From positions 1-14,012 of the forward strand of contig JAVEYH010000096.1 in the NCBI GenBank assembly GCA_034003585.1: a DNA stretch of 14,012 nt, in the 5' to 3' direction. The notes under the pieces were generated by a model. It was not told the DNA's origin. It was given only the letters and a program-made list of their open reading frames with translations, and did not search any database. Source of the stretch: JAPXSY01 sp034003585. GTDB lineage: Bacteria; Verrucomicrobiota; Kiritimatiellia; RFP12; UBA1067. A program made the position numbers and the translations under genes. Position 1 is the first letter of the stretch. Every line of letters starts with the position of its first letter. Positions 5,658 to 13,221 of this stretch are shown piece by piece.

Positions 5658-8051
5658 ATGATGTTCAAGCGTGGTGTCGGGATGGTGTCGGGAGTTCTGG
5701 TTGCGGTGGGGACGGCCTTTGCCCAGTCGGCGGAAACGGGGGGGGCGGTAGTCAGCGGGACGCCCGGAGTCTGGTGGGTCGCCCCGTCGGGCGCGGTGTT
5801 GGCGCTGGCCATGGCCTATGTGTTCTACGCGATGCTGATGAAGGCCAACCCCGGCAACGCCCGCATGGTCGAGATCGCGGGCTATGTGCGCGAGGGTGCC
5901 ATGGCTTACCTGCGCCAGCAATATTCGCGCGTGAGCCTGGTCTTCGCCGTCCTCGTGGTGATTTTCAGCGTGCTGGCGGCGTTGGGCGTGCAGAATCCCT
6001 TCGTGCCGGTGGCCTTTCTGACGGGAGGGTTCTTCTCCGGACTCTGCGGCTATCTGGGCATGAACACGGCGACGCGCGCCTCGTCGCGCACGGCGCAGGG
6101 GGCCAGCGAGAGCCTGAACCGCGGGCTGCAGGTCGCCTTCCGCTCCGGCGCGGTGATGGGCCTGGTCGTGGTCGGCTTCGGACTGCTCGATATCTCGATC
6201 TGGTATTTCATTCTGGACCGCCTCGTCTACACTGCGGAGCACATGCGGAACGGGTTCGGCAACCTCTTCGGCGATATCTGGCTGGTCCGCGCGAACACGG
6301 ACCCTTCCGCCAAGCTGATTGAGATCACAACCACCATGCTGACCTTCGGCATGGGCGCGTCGACGCAGGCGCTCTTCGCGCGCGTCGGCGGCGGGATCTA
6401 CACCAAGGCGGCGGACGTCGGCGCCGACCTCGTCGGCAAGGTGGAGTCCGGCATCCCCGAGGATGATCCCCGAAACCCCGCGACCATCGCGGACAACGTG
6501 GGCGACAACGTGGGCGACGTGGCGGGCATGGGCGCGGATCTCTATGAGTCGTACTGCGGCGCGATCCTCTCGACCGCGGCGCTCGGCGCCTGCCTGCCGG
6601 TCGCGGCCGGTTCCTTCTGCGGCGTCAACGCCGTCATCGCGCCGATGATCCTCTCCGGCATCGGCATCGCGCTCTCCGTGGCGGGCATGTTCGCGGTCCG
6701 CTGCAACGACGACAAGGCCAGTATGATGACGCTCTTGAAGGCCCTGCGCCTCGGCACGTGGGGCAGCTCGGCGCTGATCGTCGTGGCGGCGGCGGCGCTC
6801 GCCGCGGTGAACCTCATCACCTGGGGCATCTGCTGCGCCGTGGTCGCGGGCCTGATGGCCGGCGTGGTCATCGGATACTCCACCGAGTACTACACCTCGG
6901 ACGAGTATGCGCCCACCCGGAGCGTGGCGAAGCAGGCGGAGATGGGCGCCGCCACGGTGATCATCGAGGGTCTGGCCGTCGGCATGATGTCCGCGTTCGT
7001 CCCCGTGCTCGTCACGGTGCTGGCGATTCTCGCGGCCTTCGGCCTGGCGGGCGGCTTTCACGACACGATGGCGGGCCTCTACGGCATCGCGTTCGCCGCC
7101 GTCGGCATGCTGGCGACACTGGGCATCACGCTGGCGACGGACGCGTACGGTCCGATCGCCGACAACGCGGGCGGCAACGCCGAGATGTCGCGCCTGCCGC
7201 CCCATGTCCGGGAGCGTACCGACAACCTCGACATGCTGGGCAACACCACCGCCGCCACCGGCAAAGGGTTCGCGATCGGCTCGGCCGCGCTGACCGCCAT
7301 GGCGCTGCTGGCCGCCGAAGTCCAGGAAGTCGACGTGTGGATCCGCAAGCTCGCCGCCCGGGGCGAGGTGGTGTTCGATCTCGGCGCGTACGCCGCGGCC
7401 TCCGACAAGCTGCGCTTTTTCGTGGACTACCTGAACCTCAGCATCATGAATCCGCTTTTGCTCTGCGGCCTCTTCGTCGGCGCGATGATGGCCTTTGTCT
7501 TTTGCGCGATGACGATGCGGGCCGTGGGACGCGCCGCCGGGGCCATGGTGGAGGAGGTCCGCCGTCAGTTCCGGGCGCTGCCGGGCATCATGACGGGCAC
7601 GGACAAGCCGGATTACGCGCGTTGCGTGTCGATCTCCACGCGGGGCGCGCAGCGCGAGATGCTGTTGCCGGCGCTGCTGGCGATTACCGTGCCGGTGGCC
7701 ACCGGCCTCGTGCTGGGCGTGGCGGGCGTCATGGGCCTGCTCGCGGGCGGACTGACCGCGGGGTTCGCGCTGGCCTGCCTGCTGAATAACGCCGGCGGCG
7801 CGTGGGACAACGCCAAGAAACATATCGAGAAGGGGAACTACGGCGGCAAGAAGCTGCCGGACGGCAGCAAGAACCCCGTGCACGGTTCGGCTGTCACCGG
7901 CGATACGGTGGGCGATCCCTGCAAGGACACCTGCGGCCCGTCGCTGAACATTCTGATCAAGCTGATGAGCATGGTCTCGATCGTGTTCACGCCGGTGATT
8001 CTCAAGTTCGCGCCGGTGATCCAGGGCTGGCTGGGACTGGTTCCGAGGTGA
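5658..8051 (+). CDS. hppA: Membrane-bound ion-translocating pyrophosphatase, K+-dependent type (Na+ and/or H+ pump)
   Basis: Couples hydrolysis of pyrophosphate to ion pumping across the cytoplasmic membrane. ATG 5658 (797 residues) is chosen for its GGGAG site; an in-frame GTG at 5631 has no such support. The first 22 residues resemble a signal peptide (MMFKRGV, hydrophobic run, AFA-Q). Pyrophosphate and Mg2+ binding blocks are DVGADLVGKVE (253-263), DNVGDNVGDVAGMGADLYES (ending at Ser298), DAYGPIADNAGGNAEM and HGSAVTGDTVGD near the end. GNTTAATGKG (528-537) has Ala532 and Gly535 where K+-independent enzymes have Lys and Thr, so this is a K+-dependent enzyme. Glu297 sits three residues after Asp294, the placement known from Na+-transporting members; H+-pumping plant-type enzymes have it seven after. 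Proton or dual pumping cannot be excluded. An inserted loop before FVDYLNLSIMNP resembles Bacteroides-type enzymes. CKDTC (755-759) replaces the usual FKDTS. It probably forms its own transcription unit. Confidence 0.95.
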   Translation: MMFKRGVGMVSGVLVAVGTAFAQSAETGGAVVSGTPGVWWVAPSGAVLALAMAYVFYAMLMKANPGNARMVEIAGYVREGAMAYLRQQYSRVSLVFAVLVVIFSVLAALGVQNPFVPVAFLTGGFFSGLCGYLGMNTATRASSRTAQGASESLNRGLQVAFRSGAVMGLVVVGFGLLDISIWYFILDRLVYTAEHMRNGFGNLFGDIWLVRANTDPSAKLIEITTTMLTFGMGASTQALFARVGGGIYTKAADVGADLVGKVESGIPEDDPRNPATIADNVGDNVGDVAGMGADLYESYCGAILSTAALGACLPVAAGSFCGVNAVIAPMILSGIGIALSVAGMFAVRCNDDKASMMTLLKALRLGTWGSSALIVVAAAALAAVNLITWGICCAVVAGLMAGVVIGYSTEYYTSDEYAPTRSVAKQAEMGAATVIIEGLAVGMMSAFVPVLVTVLAILAAFGLAGGFHDTMAGLYGIAFAAVGMLATLGITLATDAYGPIADNAGGNAEMSRLPPHVRERTDNLDMLGNTTAATGKGFAIGSAALTAMALLAAEVQEVDVWIRKLAARGEVVFDLGAYAAASDKLRFFVDYLNLSIMNPLLLCGLFVGAMMAFVFCAMTMRAVGRAAGAMVEEVRRQFRALPGIMTGTDKPDYARCVSISTRGAQREMLLPALLAITVPVATGLVLGVAGVMGLLAGGLTAGFALACLLNNAGGAWDNAKKHIEKGNYGGKKLPDGSKNPVHGSAVTGDTVGDPCKDTCGPSLNILIKLMSMVSIVFTPVILKFAPVIQGWLGLVPR

Positions 8052-8141
8052 GTGACGGCGCCTCCCCGTTCCCCTGACCTGCCCGGCCCTGCGGGAATGG
8101 GGCTTCCACGACGTGCAGCCTTTCTGCTTTTGGCAGCCGCT

Positions 8142-8213
8142 GTCGGAATCCCAATCGGGATCGAAATCGGCGGAGAAGCCGGATTCGCGATGCCGATTGC
8201 GATAGCGATGTTA
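8142..8213. repeat. Degenerate hexanucleotide repeat (period 6, consensus near ATCGGN)
   Basis: About twelve consecutive 6-nt units are in register. The clearest are ATCGGG, ATCGAA and ATCGGC (8154-8171) and ATGCCG, ATTGCG and ATAGCG (8190-8207), with a more diverged stretch between. It lies in the 285-nt spacer between hppA and dprA, with no gene I believe in. In one frame it would encode alternating Ile-Gly/Ile-Pro/Ile-Glu dipeptides, a by-product of the period. Its role is unknown. Confidence 0.6.
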
Positions 8214-8254
8214 GGTCGCCCCATCATTGGAATCGCGCGGAGCCTCCGGTTGTC

Positions 8255-8283
8255 TTGTCAGAAGGGGCGGAATATGCTATTAC
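8255..8283 (+). promoter_or_regulatory. Predicted sigma-70-type promoter of dprA (extended -10)
   Basis: TTGTCA (8255-8260), a 17-nt spacer, and TATTAC (8278-8283) preceded by TGC. Predicted +1 is near 8290, giving a 47-nt leader before the dprA GTG. The -35 is identical to that of dut and the TGCTAT core is shared. It probably drives dprA-topA-xerC. Confidence 0.6.
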
Positions 8284-8336
8284 CACACCTTCTTGCAGAG
8301 GTGGCGGGTCCTGATGAGCAGTGAAAAGAGGCGGAC

Positions 8337-9473
8337 GTGACAGAGCGCGAGGCGTTGATCGCCTTGAATCAGGTTTCGGGTTTGGGCGCGGTGACGGTCC
8401 GGCGCATGGCGGACCGGTTCGGTGCCCTGGCAGCCGTGTTTGGGGTGTCCGAGTCCGAGCTGCTGGGTGTGCCGGGGATCGGCGCTGAGCGGGCGCGGCA
8501 ATTTCACGCGGAGTTGCGGCGTGTGGCGGCCGGTCCGGAACAGGAACAGGCGGAGAAAAAAGGGGTTCGGCTGGTCACGTGGGCGGATCCGGGGTACCCG
8601 GCCCTGCTGAAGCAGATCGCCGACCCGCCGCTGGTCCTGTACGTCGCCGGGGCGGTGGAGGCGCTGGATCAGCCTGCCGTGGCGGTGATCGGGACGCGCC
8701 GGCCCACGGTATACGGACGCGAAACCGCGCGTTTCTTCGGATACCGCCTGGCGGCCGCGGGATATGTGGTGGTGAGCGGATTGGCTCTCGGCATCGACAC
8801 CGAGGCCCATACGGGCGCGGTGAAGGCCAAGGGGCGGACGGTGGCGGTGCTCGGCGGGGCGTTGGACCGCCTCTTCCCCAAAGAGAACGCCGGGCTGGCG
8901 CGCGAGATCGTGGCGCAGGGCGGCGCGGTGATCTCCGAATACCCGTTCGGCAGGCAGCCGGACCGCCAAACTTTCCCGATGCGCAACCGGATCGTCAGCG
9001 GTCTCTGCAAAGGGGTGCTGGTGATCGAGGCGCCGCTCAACAGCGGCACGCTGATCACTGTGGGGCAGGCGCTGGACCAGAACCGCACGGTGATGGCGGT
9101 GCCCGGGCGGATCGACTCGCCGGTGTCGCAGGGCTGCCACCGCCTGTTGCGCGAGGGCGCGCGCCTGGTCACGACCGCGGAGGAGGTGATCGGGGAGGTG
9201 GAGGATCTGCTGGCCGGCGCGAAGACGCGCGAGACGCCGGCGGCGGTGCGGGCCGGGCCAGAGGAGGCGCGCGTCCCCGCGTGCGTCCTCTCCGCGGACG
9301 AGCGGAAGGTCGCGGCGCAGATCGGGGTTGAGGAAACTTCGGTGGATGCGGTGGTGCGGGGCAGCGGGTTGGATGCGGGCACCGTGAACGCGATGCTGGT
9401 GGGGCTGCAGATTAAGCGGGTGGTCCGGCTGCTGCCGGGGGGATTCGTGGCCCGCGTGTCCCGGGCAAGTTGA
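8337..9473 (+). CDS. dprA: DNA-processing protein DprA (Smf)
   Basis: A cytoplasmic single-strand DNA-binding protein that protects incoming DNA during natural transformation and loads RecA onto it; it is also found in bacteria not known to be competent. It has 378 residues and starts at GTG 8337, with AAGAGG about 5 nt upstream. The N-terminal part (about 1-65) is helix-hairpin-helix/SAM-like, with GLGAVTVRRM and VPGIGAERAR. DPGYP (84-88) leads into the Rossmann-like DprA fold: VIGTRRPTVYG (118-127), SGLALGIDTEAHTGA (147-161), TVAVLGGALDRLFPKEN (168-184), AVISEYPFG (197-205), FPMRNRIVSGL (213-223) and SGTLITVGQALDQNRTVMAV (236-255). A hydrophilic linker (about 290-318) joins a C-terminal winged-helix domain (about 319-372). 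It heads a three-gene run with topA and xerC; topA starts 78 nt downstream. Whether the organism takes up DNA cannot be judged here. Confidence 0.96.
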   Translation: MTEREALIALNQVSGLGAVTVRRMADRFGALAAVFGVSESELLGVPGIGAERARQFHAELRRVAAGPEQEQAEKKGVRLVTWADPGYPALLKQIADPPLVLYVAGAVEALDQPAVAVIGTRRPTVYGRETARFFGYRLAAAGYVVVSGLALGIDTEAHTGAVKAKGRTVAVLGGALDRLFPKENAGLAREIVAQGGAVISEYPFGRQPDRQTFPMRNRIVSGLCKGVLVIEAPLNSGTLITVGQALDQNRTVMAVPGRIDSPVSQGCHRLLREGARLVTTAEEVIGEVEDLLAGAKTRETPAAVRAGPEEARVPACVLSADERKVAAQIGVEETSVDAVVRGSGLDAGTVNAMLVGLQIKRVVRLLPGGFVARVSRAS

Positions 9474-9494
9474 CCGGCCCGGGGGGATGTCCGG

Positions 9495-9516
9495 GTGCGG
9501 CGGGTTTGGGCCGCAC
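9495..9516 (+). other. Hairpin in the dprA-topA spacer
   Basis: A perfect 7-bp stem (GTGCGGC / GCCGCAC) with an 8-nt loop lies in the 78-nt spacer. No T tract follows, so it does not look like a terminator, and dprA and topA may be co-transcribed through it. It could affect mRNA processing or topA translation; that is speculation. Confidence 0.35.
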
Positions 9517-9551
9517 GGGTTGAGGCGTAACAGATGTGAGGAAAGGTGCGC

Positions 9552-12119
9552 ATGAGTAAGAAACTGGTCATTGTCGAGTCGCCCGCGAAGGCGAAAACGA
9601 TCGGGAAGATGTTGGGTTCCGACTATGTGGTCAAGTCTTCGGTGGGGCATATCCGGGATTTGCCGGAGCGCACGCTGGGCGTGGATATCGAACACGGCTT
9701 CGTGCCGAAGTATGTCTTATCGAAAGGCAAGGCCAAGGTGATCGCGGAGTTGAAGAAGGCGGCCAAAGTGTGCGACGAGATTTACCTCGCGCCCGATCCG
9801 GACCGCGAGGGGGAGGCGATCGCCTGGCACTTGCGCGAGACGCTGGCGGAGGTGGCGCAAGAGAAGCCGTTCCACCGGGTCATGTACAACGAGATCACGC
9901 CGCGCGCGGTCCGGGCCGCGTTTGAGAAGTCGGGGCACATCGACATGCGGCGCGTGGACGCGCAGCAGGCGCGGCGCGTGCTGGACCGGATTGTCGGCTA
10001 TATGGTGAGCCCAATGCTCTGGCGCCGTCTCAAGCGCGGACTGAGCGCAGGGCGCGTGCAGTCGGTGGCCTTGAGGCTGCTGTCGGAGCGCGAGCGCCAG
10101 ATCCAGGCCTTCCGTCCGGAAGAATACTGGGTGATGGGCGCGCGCGTCCGGCGCGCCCTCGCGCCGTTGGATCCGTTCACGGTCAAACTGGCCAAAGTGG
10201 ACGGCGAGAAGCCGGCCGTCGGCTCGGAAACCGAGGCGCGCGCGCTGCTGCGCGATCTCGAGGGCTGCGCGCTGCGGGTGCGGGAGGTGCGGGTCCGCGA
10301 AACGACACGCAGGCCCCTGCCGCCGTTCATCACCTCCACGCTCCAGCAGGCGGCCTCCACCGTGTGCGGATTCTCGCCGAACCGCACCATGAGCCTGGCG
10401 CAGAAACTGTACGAGGGCGTCGCGCTCGGCGCGGGCGCTCCCGTCGGCCTGATCACCTACATGCGCACGGATTCGGTCAACATCGCCCGGGACGCGCAGG
10501 CGGCCGCGCGGGAGCACATCCTGGCCGCGTACGGCGAGGACTATTATCCGGCGTCGCCGAATGTGTACCGCAGCCGCGCGAGCGCCCAGGAGGCGCATGA
10601 GGCGATCCGGCCCACGGAGATCACCCGGACACCCGACAGCCTCAAAGGGGTGCTGGACGCGCCCTCCCTCAGACTGTACGACCTGATCTGGCGCCGGTTC
10701 GTCGCCAGCCAGATGGCGGCGGCGAAGATCGCGCAGAAAACCGTGGACATCGAGCCGGTCCCGACCGGGTCAGCCGGGGACGCGCCGCGCCGCGCCTGCC
10801 TCTTCACGGCGTCGGCCTCGGAGGTGCTGTTCGACGGGTTCCTCAAGGTGATGGCCCTGGACATCCGGCGCAAAAAGCCCGAGGAGGAGGATCCCGAAGA
10901 GGAGGTCGAGGAGGCCGAACGGTTGCCGCCGCTGGCCGAGGGCGACGGGCTGGTTCCGCTGGAATGGCTGAGCGAGCGCAAGGAAACCAAGCCGCCCGCC
11001 CGGTACAGCGAGGCCTCGCTGATCCGGGCGCTGGAGGCGAACGGCGTGGGGCGGCCCTCGACGTACGCCTCCATTCTGGAGACGCTGAACTCGCGGGACT
11101 ATACGACGCGCGAAAAGCGGCAGTTGACGCCCACGCCGCTGGGCCTGGAGGTCAACGACCTGCTCGTCGGGAAACTCGGTTCGCTGTTTGATGTCGGCTT
11201 CACCGCGCGCATGGAGGAACGCCTCGATGAGATCGAGGAGGGCGGGATCGTCTGGACCGCGATGCTGGATGATTTCTACCAGCGGTTCAAACAGTGGATG
11301 GAGCAGGCCAAAGAGCCGCCCGCGGATGCCGGCAAAGTGGAGACGGTGCTGACGCTGCTGGACCGGGTCACGGCCTGGGCGCCTGCGGTGCAGCGGGGCA
11401 ACAGCAAGCGGGTGTACAGCGACGAACGGTTTGTGAAGTCGGTGCGCGAACAGATCGAGAAGGCCGAGAAGCCGGTCTCCGAAAAACAGCTTGCGGCGCT
11501 CGCCAAAATCGCCGTGCGCTATCGCGAGCAGATCCCGGAGGTCGAGGCGGCGTTGGAGGCGTGCGGCTTCGGCGAAGTCGTGGAGACCGACAACGCCGCG
11601 CCGAGCGGGGAAGAGGTGATGCGGCGTTTCGCGGTGCTGGAGGGGGTGGGGCTTTCCGAGCGCCAGACGAAATTCGTGGAATCGCTGCGGCATCAGGCGG
11701 AAAGCGGCCGGAAGCTGAGCGAAAAGCAGATGGCCGCGCTGGACCGCGTGATCGTGCAGAACGCGGCGCAGATTCAGGATTTCGAGGCGGTGAAGGCCTC
11801 GCTCGGGCTGACGGCGGAGGAGAGCGAGCAGCCGCCCGACCACGAGAGTCCGGTGCTGTTGGAGATGCTGGGTCAAGTCACGCAGTGGCAGGCCCCGGTG
11901 CAGCGGGGGAAGATGTCCTTCGATGACCAGGCCTTTTTCGTCAGTCTTTCGGAACAGTTCAGCCGCAAGCGTTCGCTTTCACCGCGGCAGCGGTACGCCA
12001 TGCGGCGGATGGTGTTCCGTTACAAGGCGCAGATTCCGGAGTTCGAACGCTATGCGGCCCAACTGGGGCTGAAGGGCAAGGCCGGCAAGCCGGAAAAACC
12101 CGAAACGAGGGAAACGTAG
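9552..12119 (+). CDS. topA: DNA topoisomerase I (type IA) with an atypical zinc-free C-terminal tail
   Basis: Relaxes negative supercoils by passing DNA through a transient single-strand break. It has 855 residues; ATG 9552 is chosen over GTG 9546 because AGGAAAGG lies at good spacing. The TOPRIM domain (about 1-115) begins KKLVIVESPAKAKTIGKML with Glu9, and has the Mg2+-binding DPDREGE at 82-88. GLSAGRVQSVALRLL follows near residue 165. The nucleophile is Tyr303 in LITYMRTDSVN. An acidic linker (about 443-457) and the conserved block ALEANGVGRPSTYASILETL complete the core, which ends near residue 590. Instead of Cys4 zinc ribbons, residues 596-855 hold three copies of a module of about 70-80 residues without any CxxC (about 596-675, 688-755 and 767-842). 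Their shared features are LS/VS-xxQ, then a helix and AQI/EQIPE, while PVQRG-like segments occur in copies one and three. It lies between dprA and xerC, as in several other bacteria. Confidence 0.97.
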   Translation: MSKKLVIVESPAKAKTIGKMLGSDYVVKSSVGHIRDLPERTLGVDIEHGFVPKYVLSKGKAKVIAELKKAAKVCDEIYLAPDPDREGEAIAWHLRETLAEVAQEKPFHRVMYNEITPRAVRAAFEKSGHIDMRRVDAQQARRVLDRIVGYMVSPMLWRRLKRGLSAGRVQSVALRLLSERERQIQAFRPEEYWVMGARVRRALAPLDPFTVKLAKVDGEKPAVGSETEARALLRDLEGCALRVREVRVRETTRRPLPPFITSTLQQAASTVCGFSPNRTMSLAQKLYEGVALGAGAPVGLITYMRTDSVNIARDAQAAAREHILAAYGEDYYPASPNVYRSRASAQEAHEAIRPTEITRTPDSLKGVLDAPSLRLYDLIWRRFVASQMAAAKIAQKTVDIEPVPTGSAGDAPRRACLFTASASEVLFDGFLKVMALDIRRKKPEEEDPEEEVEEAERLPPLAEGDGLVPLEWLSERKETKPPARYSEASLIRALEANGVGRPSTYASILETLNSRDYTTREKRQLTPTPLGLEVNDLLVGKLGSLFDVGFTARMEERLDEIEEGGIVWTAMLDDFYQRFKQWMEQAKEPPADAGKVETVLTLLDRVTAWAPAVQRGNSKRVYSDERFVKSVREQIEKAEKPVSEKQLAALAKIAVRYREQIPEVEAALEACGFGEVVETDNAAPSGEEVMRRFAVLEGVGLSERQTKFVESLRHQAESGRKLSEKQMAALDRVIVQNAAQIQDFEAVKASLGLTAEESEQPPDHESPVLLEMLGQVTQWQAPVQRGKMSFDDQAFFVSLSEQFSRKRSLSPRQRYAMRRMVFRYKAQIPEFERYAAQLGLKGKAGKPEKPETRET

Positions 12120-12154
12120 GCGGAACGGGTTTCCGGGAGCGGCCCGTTTCCGCC
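12119..12154 (+). other. Long imperfect hairpin between topA and xerC
   Basis: The arms GGCGGAACGGG (12119-12129) and CCCGTTTCCGCC (12143-12154) pair over 11 bp with one bulged T, around a 13-nt loop. The structure begins at the last base of the topA stop codon and ends next to the xerC ribbon of GGGAGA, its ribosome-binding site. There is no T tract. It may be a processing or stability element, or may control xerC translation. Confidence 0.45.
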
Positions 12155-12165
12155 GGGAGAACGTC

Positions 12166-13200
12166 ATGACAGGGGAGCCCGATCCCGATCTGTTGGAGGT
12201 GCGTCTGGGCGACACCCCGCCGGAGCCGATGCCGAACCGGACCGACGTGGCGCGCGACCCTGCGGTCATGCGGTTTCTCCGGTATCTGACGGCCGAACGC
12301 AACGCTTCGGCGCATACCGTTGCGGGGTATCTGCAGGATATCGGGCAGTATGCCGCGTTCGTGTGGGGGACGGAGGGTCGCGCGGGACCGCCGTTCGCAT
12401 GGGACGAACCCGACCGCGCGCGGGCCCGCGCCTTTCTCTCCGCTTTCCACCGCAACGGTCACGCGCCCGCCACGACCCGCCGCAAGCTTTCGTCGCTGCG
12501 CGCCTTCTACCGGTATCTGGAGCGCGAGGGGCTGCCCGGCGCGCAGCCGTTCGCGGGTCTGCGCGGGCCGCGCCTGGGCCGCCGCCTGCCCGCCGTTCTG
12601 AGCCTGCGTGAGGTCGAGGACCTTCTGGCCGCGCCGCTCGCCGCGCTGGAACGGCCGGGCGCCGGCCGGAAGCTTCCGCCGCGGGCCGAATACGCGGCGT
12701 TGCGAGACGCGGCGATGTTCGAGGTGCTCTACAGCACGGGGTGCCGCATCAGCGAGATCGCCGCGCTGGTCTGGCGCGACATCCGGTTCGAATCCGGCAC
12801 CACAATCGTTGAGGGCAAAGGGCGCAAGCAACGGCTGTGCGTCTTGGGGCGGCCCGCCTGTGACGCGCTGATCCGGCTGCGCGACGCGGCCGCGCGCCTC
12901 TGGCCCGCGGCAACGGGGCCGCAGGCGCCGCTCTTCCTCAACCGCGGGGGCGGCGCGCTGACCCCGCGTTCGGTCGAGCGCCAGATGAAGGTGTGGCTCC
13001 GGGCAGCGGGCCTGCCGCAGGAGCTCACGCCGCACAAGCTGCGGCACAGTTTCGCCACCCATCTGCTGAATGCCGGCGCCGACATGCGCAGCGTACAGGA
13101 GATGCTCGGCCACGCCAGCCTCTCCACCACGCAGATCTACACGCACGTGTCCATCGAGCGGCTGAAGGACGCGTACGCCAAAGCCCATCCGCGCGCCTGA
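12166..13200 (+). CDS. xerC: Tyrosine recombinase XerC (XerC/XerD family)
   Basis: A site-specific recombinase of the type that resolves chromosome dimers at dif, with a XerD partner or alone. It has 344 residues; ATG 12166 has GGGAGA 5 nt upstream. About 30 extra N-terminal residues precede the SAM-like core-binding domain (about 32-125, with RFLRYLTAERNASAHTVAGY). The catalytic domain carries the full set: Arg194 (TGCRISEIAAL), Lys218 (VEGKGRKQR), His290 and Arg293 (HKLRHSFATH), His316 (LGHASLSTTQ) and nucleophile Tyr325 (IYTHV). It is intact and presumably active. The choice of XerC over XerD rests mostly on position: dprA-topA-xerC also occurs in Firmicutes such as Bacillus (there with trmFO between and hslVU after). 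Here neither trmFO nor hslVU is adjacent. Nothing suggests an integrase of a mobile element. Confidence 0.88.
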   Translation: MTGEPDPDLLEVRLGDTPPEPMPNRTDVARDPAVMRFLRYLTAERNASAHTVAGYLQDIGQYAAFVWGTEGRAGPPFAWDEPDRARARAFLSAFHRNGHAPATTRRKLSSLRAFYRYLEREGLPGAQPFAGLRGPRLGRRLPAVLSLREVEDLLAAPLAALERPGAGRKLPPRAEYAALRDAAMFEVLYSTGCRISEIAALVWRDIRFESGTTIVEGKGRKQRLCVLGRPACDALIRLRDAAARLWPAATGPQAPLFLNRGGGALTPRSVERQMKVWLRAAGLPQELTPHKLRHSFATHLLNAGADMRSVQEMLGHASLSTTQIYTHVSIERLKDAYAKAHPRA

Positions 13201-13221
13201 ACGCGCCGTCCGGCGGCCGCG

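Noticed and set aside
5463..7883. An 806-codon open frame on the minus strand opposite hppA
   Set aside because: It is rich in Arg, His and Ala with no recognisable motif, as expected for a strand opposite a GC-rich gene. hppA on the other strand has every family motif.
8052..8324. A possible 90-residue protein between hppA and dprA
   Set aside because: It would start with GTG directly after the hppA stop without a proper ribosome-binding site. Its core is the translated hexanucleotide repeat, and it runs over the predicted dprA promoter.
8280..9695. A minus-strand open frame opposite dprA and the start of topA
   Set aside because: A compositional shadow of two well-supported genes; no family motif or ribosome-binding site.
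11959..13188. A minus-strand open frame opposite the end of topA and xerC
   Set aside because: Covers the coding strands of two motif-complete genes and reads as low-complexity Arg/Gly/Ala-rich sequence.
12166..13200. The tyrosine recombinase as an integrase marking a mobile element
   Set aside because: It is an intact Xer-type protein in a dprA-topA-xerC setting, with no tRNA, attachment-site repeats or phage/transposon genes nearby.
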